From assembly GCA_035627955.1 (NCBI GenBank), contig DASPKU010000019.1, positions 186,001 to 250,000 on the forward strand: a DNA stretch of 64,000 bases. The letters are read 5' to 3'. Position numbers and translations under genes: made by a program. This DNA comes from Phycisphaerales bacterium. Lineage in GTDB: Bacteria; Planctomycetota; Phycisphaerae; Phycisphaerales; UBA1924. Below are positions 31,052 through 39,451 of this stretch, piece by piece. Below the pieces are notes generated by a model. That model was not told where the DNA came from. It worked only from the letters and a program-made list of their open reading frames with translations, and searched no databases. Every line of letters starts with the position of its first letter. Position 1 is the first letter of the stretch.

Positions 31052-34000
31052 ATGTTTTCGGCATTCGCGAATCTTCCGCGTCCAATGCAGGGCGCGACGA
31101 TCCTGGGCGTGGGCGTGGGCGGGCTGGCCGCGGTCATGGCCGTGCTCAAGGACAACCCGTTCTGGAAGTGGCTGGCGATCGGCATCCTGGCGGTCGCGGT
31201 CATCATCGTGCTGTACATCCTGGTCCTGAAGCTCAAGGACAAGGCCAAGAGCGGGCCCTTCGCGTCCTTGATCGCCAAGGCGGGGAGCGGGCGGGGTGCG
31301 GTTGATCCGGCGGCCAAGGCCCGCATGGACGACCTGCGGAAGAAGTTCGAGGAGGGCGTGAGCACCTTCAAGAGTGCGGGCAAGGACCTGTACAGCCTGC
31401 CGTGGTTCCTGCTGGTGGGGCCTTCGGGCAGCGGCAAGACGGAGGCAATGCGTCACTGCAACGTCGGCTTCCCGCCGGGGCTGCAGGACTGCCTGCAGGG
31501 GACGGGCGGCACGATGAACATGCACTGGTGGTTCACCAACCACGCGGTGGTGCTCGATACCGCGGGCCGCATGTTCATGGAGGAGGGCACCGACGGGCAG
31601 GCGACGGAGTGGAAGGAGTTCATGAAGCTCCTGAAGCAGTGCCGGCCCAACGCCCCGATCAACGGCATGCTGCTGGTGATCAGCGCCGAGAGCCTGCTCA
31701 AGGACAGCGCGGAGAAGATCGAGCAGACCGCGGGCGCCATCGCGCGACAGCTGGACGTGGTGCAGCGGACGCTCGAGGTGCGCTTCCCGGTGTTCGTCGT
31801 GGTGACCAAGTGCGACAAGATCGTGGGCTTCCGCGACTTCTTCGAGACCATCAACGACCCCAACCTGCAGCACCAGATCCTGGGCTGGAGCAACCCGGCG
31901 CCCTTGGACGACGCGTTCAAGCCCGATCAGGTCGACAAGCACCTCGACGGCGTGCGGCAGAAGCTGCTGTCGCGCCGGATGGGCCTGCTGCAGAACCCGA
32001 TCCACACCATGGACCCCTCGGCCCGGCGCACGGACCAGGTCGACGAGATGTTCGAGCTGCCGGACAACCTCGTGCGCATCGCGCCGCGTCTGCGCCGCTA
32101 CCTCGAGATGATCTTCGTCGCGGGCGAGTGGAGCCCCAAGCCGCTGTTCCTCCGCGGCATCTACTTCACGAGCTCGATGCGCGAGGGCCAGGCCCTGGAT
32201 GTGGGCCTCGCGGAGGCGCTGGGCATCGATGTCGAGTCCATTCCCGGCGGCAAGGAGTGGGACAAGGACAAGGCCTACTTCCTGCGCGACGTGTTCATGA
32301 GCAAGGTGTTCAAGGAGCGCGGGCTGGTCACGCGGGCCGCGAACGTGAGCAAGGCGCTCGCGAAGCAGCGGCGGATGGTGGTGGGGCTGTCCGCGGCGGC
32401 GGTGATCGTCCTGGCGGGCGTCGCGGCGATGGGCTACTTCGGGTTCAAGGGCTCGCTGGACCGGCCGAGCCGGTTCTGGTCGACGGTGAACGCGGCGTAC
32501 GCGGGGATCGAGGAGGGCGAGAACGAGTTCGACGCGCTCGAGGTGCGGCTCATCGACCCCAAGACCCTGGCGTACCGCGGCAACGTGCAGTTCGAGAAGG
32601 TGCCGGGTGACGCGAACTTCCGCACGCCGCTGGAGCTGGTGCTGGCCTCGGCCAAGCAGCGCAAAGACGAGATCAAGCCGCCCTTCATCGCGGCCCCGGT
32701 GGTGGGGTTCAAGAGCGAGTGGACGGAGAAGCAGGTCAACGCGCACCGGGCGATCGTCGAGCGGGCCATCGTGGTGCCGCTGGTGAACGCGACGCGAAGC
32801 AAGCTGCAGACGGAGACGGCGTGGGGCGACGCGGCCGTGGGGTCGCTGGCGCAGCTGATGCGGCTGCAGACGTACGCGCTCGGCGCGGCCCCCGCGGCGA
32901 CGGACGCCAAGAAGCCGGTCGCGATCAACGTGGATGTGATGTTCCGCTACCTGCTGGGCGAGGACGACCAGCGGGTGTACGAGTCCTCGCGCAGCGACAT
33001 CGCCGAGGCGGTCGCGCTCGCGTACCCGGAGGGCTGGAATAGCAAGAACCTGCCGGCGGAGGTGCTGGGCGGGAAGGACGAGTGGTCGATCCGCACGGTC
33101 GAAGGCGCGGTGGACAGCCTCGTTAAGCATCTGGAGCAGCTGGGCAAGGACCGGCCGGACAGCCGGATGGCGTCGCTGATCAAGCTGCGCGACGGGCTGC
33201 TGACGATCGCGGGCGAGCACGCGAACGTGCAGGGGATGGAGGCGATCAAGACGGCCGAAGGGCTGCCGCAGACGCTGCGGCAGTACGAGAGCTTCGAGAC
33301 ACAGTTCCTGGCGAGCGCGGACAAGATCCTCAAGGGGCGGGCGGACATCGACCTGGCGGTCAAGAAGCTGGGCGACAAGGAGGTCTCGGTGCTGGTGACC
33401 GAGGCGGGCGACGAGCTGCAGAAGCAGCTGACCGCTTACTTCAACGACCTGCAGGGTCAGCTGCCGACCATCCCCGAGGATGAGAAGGCGGCGGAGAAGA
33501 TCGACCGCAGCCTGGTGAGCCTGCGCGGGAAGCTCGAGGAGAGCGCGCGGCGCGTGGACGCCACGGTGAAGCAGCAGCTGACGGCGATGTCGGCCGCGAT
33601 GGAGAACGTGAAGTGGCTGCTGACCCCCGGGTCGATCATCGACCGCGGCGATATGCGGGCGTACGGCGCGATCGCCAAGGCGTACGAGTTCGGGGCTCGG
33701 GAGCTGCGCGCTGCGGACGCCCAGGCGAGCAAGGCGGCGGAGCCGAGCGATACCGGGGAGGCCAGGCCGACGCTGGTGGCGCAGATCGCGGAGGTGAATG
33801 AGAATGCGAAGAAGGTGCGGGGCGACGTGGACGCCCTGACGGGCTGGTCGCCCGAGCCGGGGCGCGTGGCGCCGCAGGCGCTGACCGCCATGCGCGACCA
33901 GACGGTGGCGGCCCTGCGGACGGTGACGACCATCGCGGCGTCGCGCCGGGTGCACGAGCTGGTGAAGGTTGCGATCGGCGAGTGGCGGGGCGATGCCGAC

Positions 34001-35503
34001 GGGCTGCGGGCGCACGTAGAGGACGTGGCGAACGCGCGCCTGGCCGAGGGCACGTTCGACGCGCGGAAGCTCAAGCGTCCGCGGCTGCCGCTGACGGCGA
34101 TGGAGCGGCCCAGCGAGTTCGCCAAGCCGTACCACTGGGAGGCCGCGGGCCAGGTGCTGAAGGACTGGGCCGAGGTGCGGGCGTTCGTCGAGGGCACGGA
34201 CAAGAAGGTGGTGCTCGGTCGTGACGAGCTGCGGAACGACCCCAAGGTGAACTACACGGCCAAGGCGAACGCCACTGTGGAGTACATGCGCGACTACATC
34301 GCGTACTGGCGGAAGCAGGCCAATGAGGAGTGCCGCCCGGCTGCGAGCAGCTGGATGGCCTACGGCCAGACGCTGAAGGCGACGAACTTCGACAAGCTGT
34401 GCGAAGACCTGGAGGCGCTGGAGAAGATCGTGCGCGAGGCGTTCAAGGTGGCGCCCGCGGATATGGCCAAGGACGCGCTCGCGGAAACCGACGGCGCGTA
34501 CGCGAAGCTGGCGGACGCCAAGTTCCTGCGGCGTGCGAAGGCGGTGGTGGCCCTGTGGGGCACGCTGTCGGAGAACGACGCGGACGGGGCGCGGCGCGAG
34601 CTGCTCAGCGCAATGCGCGAGGGGCGGATCGGGGATGAGTACTTCGGCGTGTACTCGGCGGACGGGCTGCGGTTCGTCAACGAGCTCATCCACGCGGGGC
34701 TGAGCTGCCTGGTGAAGGAGACGCGTCGCGACCTCGAGAGCGCGATGGACCGGCTGATGACCGACGCCAAGGCGGTGCCGCTGGCGTTCGTGCCGTCGTG
34801 CGACCCTGTCCGTACCAAGCCGCTGACGGCGGCGCAGGTGAAGGACATCCTGGGCGCGGCGGACAAGCTCGAGCAGGCCGCGGGCAGCGACCGCGGCGCG
34901 AGCACCGCGGCCATCCCGGAGGAGCTGCGTCCGCTGATGAAGTCACTGACGGGCGGGGACATCATGCCCGCGGGCAGCGCGGTGTGGTTCGCCAATCTGA
35001 AGGCGATGGCGGGGCTGTTCAGCCAGCAGAAGGAGCTGAGCTTTACCGTGACGTTCTCGCCGGTGAACAAACTGCCGGCGCGGTCGGGCGTGACCGACGA
35101 CGCCCGGGGCAACCTGTACGGCTACGCCAAGCTGGTGGTGGGCGGGCAGGCGGCGGGAGAGGTGTTCAGCCTCACGATTCCCTCGCTGCCGGAGAAGCTG
35201 AAGGAGCGGAGCGTGAAGCTGCCGCTGGTCGATGGTCAGGCGACCGAGCTGTGGCTGTACGCGAGCGAGCCGCAGGGGAACCAGGAGCCGGCGGAGAAGA
35301 TCATCCTGCCTGGCAACTGGAGCCTGCTGCAGCAGATGATGAGCGCGTGCGGCGAGGCGGAGCAGGACGACAAGGACCCGCAGAGCTGGCGCGTGATGGT
35401 GACGACCAAGGACAACAAGTACCTGTGGCTGCACCTGACGTTCAACCAGAAGCTGCCGGCAAAGGACGCCTGGCCGAGCACGGACCGTTGGCCGGCGCGG
35501 TGA
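31052..35503 (+). CDS. tssM: T6SS membrane complex protein TssM (IcmF family)
   Basis: A 1483-aa protein, somewhat longer than typical TssM (about 1100-1300). Two N-terminal membrane segments are seen, about 13-31 and 38-61. A cytoplasmic GTPase-like domain follows with an intact Walker A, GPSGSGKT at 123-130, the conserved HWWFTNHAVVLDTAGR segment, and VVVTKCDKI, which fits an NKxD-like base motif (TKCD). A third membrane helix lies at about 441-463 (VVGLSAAAVIVLAGVAAMGYF). The remaining 1000 residues would be periplasmic and mainly helical, ending in a beta-rich domain. TssM spans the inner membrane and reaches the outer-membrane lipoprotein. Its 5' neighbour is tssL. The TagF-FGE gene follows about 50 bp later. 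Confidence 0.93.
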   Translation: MFSAFANLPRPMQGATILGVGVGGLAAVMAVLKDNPFWKWLAIGILAVAVIIVLYILVLKLKDKAKSGPFASLIAKAGSGRGAVDPAAKARMDDLRKKFEEGVSTFKSAGKDLYSLPWFLLVGPSGSGKTEAMRHCNVGFPPGLQDCLQGTGGTMNMHWWFTNHAVVLDTAGRMFMEEGTDGQATEWKEFMKLLKQCRPNAPINGMLLVISAESLLKDSAEKIEQTAGAIARQLDVVQRTLEVRFPVFVVVTKCDKIVGFRDFFETINDPNLQHQILGWSNPAPLDDAFKPDQVDKHLDGVRQKLLSRRMGLLQNPIHTMDPSARRTDQVDEMFELPDNLVRIAPRLRRYLEMIFVAGEWSPKPLFLRGIYFTSSMREGQALDVGLAEALGIDVESIPGGKEWDKDKAYFLRDVFMSKVFKERGLVTRAANVSKALAKQRRMVVGLSAAAVIVLAGVAAMGYFGFKGSLDRPSRFWSTVNAAYAGIEEGENEFDALEVRLIDPKTLAYRGNVQFEKVPGDANFRTPLELVLASAKQRKDEIKPPFIAAPVVGFKSEWTEKQVNAHRAIVERAIVVPLVNATRSKLQTETAWGDAAVGSLAQLMRLQTYALGAAPAATDAKKPVAINVDVMFRYLLGEDDQRVYESSRSDIAEAVALAYPEGWNSKNLPAEVLGGKDEWSIRTVEGAVDSLVKHLEQLGKDRPDSRMASLIKLRDGLLTIAGEHANVQGMEAIKTAEGLPQTLRQYESFETQFLASADKILKGRADIDLAVKKLGDKEVSVLVTEAGDELQKQLTAYFNDLQGQLPTIPEDEKAAEKIDRSLVSLRGKLEESARRVDATVKQQLTAMSAAMENVKWLLTPGSIIDRGDMRAYGAIAKAYEFGARELRAADAQASKAAEPSDTGEARPTLVAQIAEVNENAKKVRGDVDALTGWSPEPGRVAPQALTAMRDQTVAALRTVTTIAASRRVHELVKVAIGEWRGDADGLRAHVEDVANARLAEGTFDARKLKRPRLPLTAMERPSEFAKPYHWEAAGQVLKDWAEVRAFVEGTDKKVVLGRDELRNDPKVNYTAKANATVEYMRDYIAYWRKQANEECRPAASSWMAYGQTLKATNFDKLCEDLEALEKIVREAFKVAPADMAKDALAETDGAYAKLADAKFLRRAKAVVALWGTLSENDADGARRELLSAMREGRIGDEYFGVYSADGLRFVNELIHAGLSCLVKETRRDLESAMDRLMTDAKAVPLAFVPSCDPVRTKPLTAAQVKDILGAADKLEQAAGSDRGASTAAIPEELRPLMKSLTGGDIMPAGSAVWFANLKAMAGLFSQQKELSFTVTFSPVNKLPARSGVTDDARGNLYGYAKLVVGGQAAGEVFSLTIPSLPEKLKERSVKLPLVDGQATELWLYASEPQGNQEPAEKIILPGNWSLLQQMMSACGEAEQDDKDPQSWRVMVTTKDNKYLWLHLTFNQKLPAKDAWPSTDRWPAR

Positions 35504-35555
35504 GTTCCGGAAGGCGTGAGGGGGAGTGGCCGCGCGTGGAAGGAAGGACTCTGGC

Positions 35556-38500
35556 TTGAAGAACGGAACTCGACACAGCGGCCGGCCGGTGAAGGTGCAC
35601 GTTGCGGCCTTCGGGAAGCACCCGGGGTGGGACGACCACATCGAGGAGATCGGTCTGGACTGCCCGCAGCTGGTGAAGGCCAAGCGGGTGCTCTATACCG
35701 AGTGCATCGGCGGGAACATCGACTCGGGCGAGTGGGAGAAGCTGGAAGAGGGCAAGCGAATCCCCTTCCGGCACGAGTTTGTGTGGAGCCTGCCCGACGG
35801 GGTGATGGTCGGCCGGCTTTGGGCGAGCCGCGACGGCAAGGGGCGGACGAAATACCCGATGGTGGTGTGCGCGTTCCTGGAGAACGCGCCGCTGGACTGG
35901 GCCTGCGCGCAGGTGCTGCCGCGCCTGGCGCAGGTGGAGACGGACTGCACGCAGACGAACTCGGCGGAGTTGGTACGGTTCGCGGTGGGGGGCTGCCAGA
36001 GCGAGCTGGAGAAGGCCGCGGAGGCGTACAACGCGGCACCCGCGCCCGAGGAGGTGGTTGGAGACCTGGTCGCGCGCCTGGTGGGCACGCCCGAGCTGTC
36101 CGGCAACGGGCGCGAGGGCATGGTGCGCGTGCTGTACGAGATGGGGCGCGAGCTGCAGGAGTTCACGCGGACGTCATCTGGTACGACGATCAAGAGCAAG
36201 GATTATGAGCCCGCGTGCGCGCACCTGCGCGTGCCCCGGGGGCTGCGCGGCCCCGGCGAAGGGGCGCGGGCGTGGGTGAGGGTCATGGAGCAGGACATCC
36301 TCCAGGGCCTGCCCGTGATGGTGCTCTCGCCGGTGGCGGAGCGGTTCGTCGATGTGATCGTCGGCGAGCCGAAGGTGAAGGCGTTCTTCTGCGCCCGCGC
36401 GGGCGAGGGGGCGCTGGGGCTGACAACGGATGTGCCGTACACGATGGACGACGCCGAGGCCTCGCGGCATCGCCAGCGGGCGGAGTCGTGGGCGGGGGGT
36501 GGGGCGAGCAGCAGGAAGAGTGGCGGGGTGGTCGCGGCGGGCGGCGGGTTATCACGCGAGGCGCGCCTGAAGGTGGGGCTGCTGGCGCTCGCCGGTGTGC
36601 TGGTATTGGCGATCGTGATCGCGGTAGTGGCGCGGAAGAAAGGGACGCCGGCCGAGGCCGAGGCAGGGGAAGCGGCATCGAACTCCTCGGCGGCGCCCGA
36701 GCCCAGGCCGGAGGTGCGCGATGCGAGTGGGCCGAGCACGGCCGGTTCTGGAGCTACAACGTCGGCGACCGGGGATGGTGATCCTCGGAGTGCGTGGGGC
36801 GTTGCGGACGCGTTGTCGCGGGTGAAATTCGATCTCGATCGGCTGGACGCTGAACTGAAAGCGGACGGGAAGGTTCTGGATCCGTCGCACCGCGAGAAGC
36901 TGGCGGACGTCGAGCGACGCGTCGGGCTGGTGAAGGCGATGCCGTGGCGGGCCTCGTCGCGGGACCAGATCGCGCGGGATGTGCAGACGCTGGATGAGGA
37001 GCTGGCGGTGCTCGGCCGGGCTTTGAAAGCCGAGTCTGAGGGAGCAGCGGCGGGTTTGTCATCGGTGCTGCAGGAGCGGGCGCGGACGGCCCCTGTGAAG
37101 CACCGCGTGCTGGTCGCGGCGTGGGGGACGGGGATCGCCGCGCTGGACCCGAAGGCCGGGCGCGAGGTGGCGCTGGCCAAGGTCGCGGCGCTCGAGCAGA
37201 GCCTCAGCAGCGTCGAGCAGCAGCTGGGCGATGTGCAGGCGGTGGCGGCGCCCGAGGCGAAGCTCATTGATGGCGCCAAGTGGAGCAAGGCCGCGGAGGC
37301 GCGGCTGGAGCGTGGGCTGCGGGAGGCCGCGGACGCGGCGGTCGCGGGCAACGCGGGCAGGGTGGCGGGGGCGGTCGAACAGCTCAGGTCGTGGAACCAC
37401 GGCGCGGACGTTGTCGCGGCGAAGGCGGTGGCCCTGGAGCAGATGCTCGCCGCCGGCAAGGTGCTGAGTGCGGAGGCGAAGCCCACGGCCCGGGAGCTGG
37501 AAGCGGCGATGCAGGCCAGCCCAGCGTACACCGAGCTGGGGCCGGCGGTGCGGCCGCTGCTGGATCAGGTGGAGGCGGTGCGGTCGGTGGCGAGCCTGAC
37601 GAGCCACGAGGCGCTGATCTCGGCGGTGAAGGGCGCGGTGAACGACGGGACGCGGACGCCCGGAGCGGTGGCGGCGTGGTCGCGGTTGGCGGAGCTTGGG
37701 TGGCCGGGCATCCCGGCGGACATGCTGGAGGCATCTCGCCTGGCGACCTCGGATCTCGAGGCTGCGATCAACGGTGTGGCCGACGCGGGGCAGCGGGCGG
37801 CGCTGAAAGCGCAGGCCGCGGGAGCCACGCGGGCGATGTGGACGGGTTTTGTGGGCAAGGCCGCGATGAACGAGGCCGGGGCGGAGGCGGCGTACTCGAC
37901 GATGGGTGTACTGGGTATCGGCGACTCGGAGCTGGTCAAGCTGCCGGACTGGGCGCGGTACAACCTGCTGCTGGCGCAGTTCCGTGCCGCTGCGGTGGGC
38001 AAGGGGGAGGGGGCGACGCTGGACGGAGCCACGCGGGAGAGCGTGGCTCGGTTCGTGGCGGGCGTGGAGGCACTCGGCGCGACGACGCAGCAGCGGCCGG
38101 AGATCGACGCCTTGCTGAAAGGGCTGCGGCCGCTGAAGGATCCGGGCGCGGGGCTGGAGTTCTCGAAGCTGGGGCCGGGCGTGCTGGGGTGGACGGCCGG
38201 TGCGCCCGATGCCGAGGGTGGCGTGACGTACACGATGAAGGGCTCGGAGAGGTCGGTGCACTTCCGGCGGCTGCCGGTCACGCCTTCGAGCGGGGGCGAG
38301 AGCGTCGCGTTCATGAGCACGACCGAAGTGTCGGTCGGGATGTTCATCGAGGTGGTGAAGAGCGTTGGCAAGTGGGACGACATCAAGCCGCTGCTGGCGA
38401 CCTACCCCGCGACCGGTGACACACGGCGCGGCGTGCGGGTGTGGGAGTGGTCCAGCAGCGCGGGCGAAGTGATGCGGGTGATCAAGCCCGGCAAGGACGA

Positions 38501-39242
38501 CTTCAGCAGGGGGTGGCTGCGGCCAAAGGCCTCGATGGCGGGCAAGGAGTTCTACGCGTCGGGCGTAACGGTGGGCGCCCCGACGGCGGACATGCCCATG
38601 CAGTACGTGTCGCCCATGGCGGCCGTGGTGTTCGCACGAGTGATGGGCTGCCGCCTGCCCACGCCCGAGGAGTGGAAGGCCGTGGCTCCCGCGGAGGGAA
38701 CGCCCAATCTGCGCGACGGCACATGGGCGAAGCAGTACGAGCAGACGAAGACGCTGGTGGGTCAGGATGAGGTCAAGCGTGACCCCCCGGACTTCCCCGG
38801 TGCAGGGGCGTTCTGGCCGGCTGGCGTGACCAAGCCTCAGCCGCAGGCGGATGGGGCCGCCGCGGTGGAAGCGGACGATGGCGTGCTGTGGTTCGCGCCG
38901 GTGGGGTCGGGCCGGCAGTTCCAGCACCTGGTGGGCAACGTGTCGGAGTACGTGTGGGGGGACCCGGAGGGGATGGGGTCGCTGGAGGCGTCGCCGCTGA
39001 AGGTGCGGACCTACCTGGGCGAGAAGAACGCGATGGGGGTCATCGGCGGGTCGGCCCTGTCGTCGAAAGAGGTGCCGGTACGGGAGGCGTCGCCGGTGAA
39101 CCTGATGCAGGCGCGGGAGGGGTACGCGGATGTGGGCTTCCGACTGGCATTTTCTGCGCCCCGCGGCGCCGGGAGCGCGGCGGGGCCCTCGCTGTCGTCG
39201 CTGTTGAAGTCGGCGGCGTACATGGCGCCGGAGAAGCGATGA
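35556..39242 (+). CDS. TagF-like domain - TM - stalk - FGE/SUMF1-like fusion protein
   Basis: A 1228-aa protein. The start is taken as TTG at 35556 because AGGAAGGA lies 7 nt upstream; a GTG at 35526 in the same frame adds ten residues but has no properly spaced ribosome site. The first 200 residues resemble the TagF N-terminal domain: VAAFGKHPGWDDHIEEIG, then VWSLPDGVMVGRLW and GRTKYPMVVCAF. A membrane helix lies at about 337-360 (VGLLALAGVLVLAIVIAVVA). A helical stalk of about 550 residues follows and then an FGE/SUMF1-like domain (TTEVSVGMFIEVV, VMGCRLPTPEEWKA, LVGNVSEYVWG, VIGGSALS, ADVGFRLAFS). No catalytic Cys pair is seen. TagF normally is a small soluble post-translational repressor of T6SS, so this membrane fusion is unusual. 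Stalk and FGE match the protein at 23473. Confidence 0.72.
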   Translation: MKNGTRHSGRPVKVHVAAFGKHPGWDDHIEEIGLDCPQLVKAKRVLYTECIGGNIDSGEWEKLEEGKRIPFRHEFVWSLPDGVMVGRLWASRDGKGRTKYPMVVCAFLENAPLDWACAQVLPRLAQVETDCTQTNSAELVRFAVGGCQSELEKAAEAYNAAPAPEEVVGDLVARLVGTPELSGNGREGMVRVLYEMGRELQEFTRTSSGTTIKSKDYEPACAHLRVPRGLRGPGEGARAWVRVMEQDILQGLPVMVLSPVAERFVDVIVGEPKVKAFFCARAGEGALGLTTDVPYTMDDAEASRHRQRAESWAGGGASSRKSGGVVAAGGGLSREARLKVGLLALAGVLVLAIVIAVVARKKGTPAEAEAGEAASNSSAAPEPRPEVRDASGPSTAGSGATTSATGDGDPRSAWGVADALSRVKFDLDRLDAELKADGKVLDPSHREKLADVERRVGLVKAMPWRASSRDQIARDVQTLDEELAVLGRALKAESEGAAAGLSSVLQERARTAPVKHRVLVAAWGTGIAALDPKAGREVALAKVAALEQSLSSVEQQLGDVQAVAAPEAKLIDGAKWSKAAEARLERGLREAADAAVAGNAGRVAGAVEQLRSWNHGADVVAAKAVALEQMLAAGKVLSAEAKPTARELEAAMQASPAYTELGPAVRPLLDQVEAVRSVASLTSHEALISAVKGAVNDGTRTPGAVAAWSRLAELGWPGIPADMLEASRLATSDLEAAINGVADAGQRAALKAQAAGATRAMWTGFVGKAAMNEAGAEAAYSTMGVLGIGDSELVKLPDWARYNLLLAQFRAAAVGKGEGATLDGATRESVARFVAGVEALGATTQQRPEIDALLKGLRPLKDPGAGLEFSKLGPGVLGWTAGAPDAEGGVTYTMKGSERSVHFRRLPVTPSSGGESVAFMSTTEVSVGMFIEVVKSVGKWDDIKPLLATYPATGDTRRGVRVWEWSSSAGEVMRVIKPGKDDFSRGWLRPKASMAGKEFYASGVTVGAPTADMPMQYVSPMAAVVFARVMGCRLPTPEEWKAVAPAEGTPNLRDGTWAKQYEQTKTLVGQDEVKRDPPDFPGAGAFWPAGVTKPQPQADGAAAVEADDGVLWFAPVGSGRQFQHLVGNVSEYVWGDPEGMGSLEASPLKVRTYLGEKNAMGVIGGSALSSKEVPVREASPVNLMQAREGYADVGFRLAFSAPRGAGSAAGPSLSSLLKSAAYMAPEKR

Positions 39243-39246
39243 AGGG

Positions 39247-39267
39247 GCGCGGGGCGAGCCCCCGCGC
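39247..39267 (+). terminator. Hairpin after the TagF-FGE gene
   Basis: GCGCGGGG (39247-39254) pairs with CCCCGCGC (39260-39267) around a 5-nt loop, just past the stop. No T-tract follows. It is a likely end of the tssK-tssL-tssM-tagF unit before the two-partner secretion genes. Confidence 0.4.
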
Positions 39268-39292
39268 TGACAGGTCCCGCACACAACAACTT

Positions 39293-39330
39293 GCGTCAAC
39301 TTGACGCCGCCGCCTACGGGGTTTAGCTTC
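39293..39330 (+). promoter_or_regulatory. Palindrome overlapping a -35-like box before tpsB
   Basis: GCGTCAA C TTGACGC (39293-39307) is a perfect 15-bp palindrome whose right half contains TTGACG, a good -35. TTAGCT follows after 16 nt as a weak -10. A repressor or activator binding the palindrome would control tpsB and possibly tpsA. Confidence 0.4.
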
Positions 39331-39451
39331 TGCCCCCATTGAGGCGATTGTTGCCGCCGGCGGTCATGGTGCGCTGTGAGTGGAGGCGTACGGATCGCCG
39401 GTTCAAGTGCTGGGGGTCGGCCCTTTGGGCCCGGTCAGAAAAGGAAGAACG

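Noticed and set aside
29948-34693. 1581-codon open frame on the minus strand across tssK-tssL-tssM
   Set aside because: It is antisense to three well-supported genes. The translation is Arg/His/Leu-rich low-complexity typical of GC-rich shadow frames, and no start signal is seen.
35526-35555. GTG at 35526 as start of the TagF-FGE gene
   Set aside because: The purine stretch before it is too close to serve as ribosome site, while TTG at 35556 has AGGAAGGA at 7 nt; the difference is only ten residues and remains uncertain.
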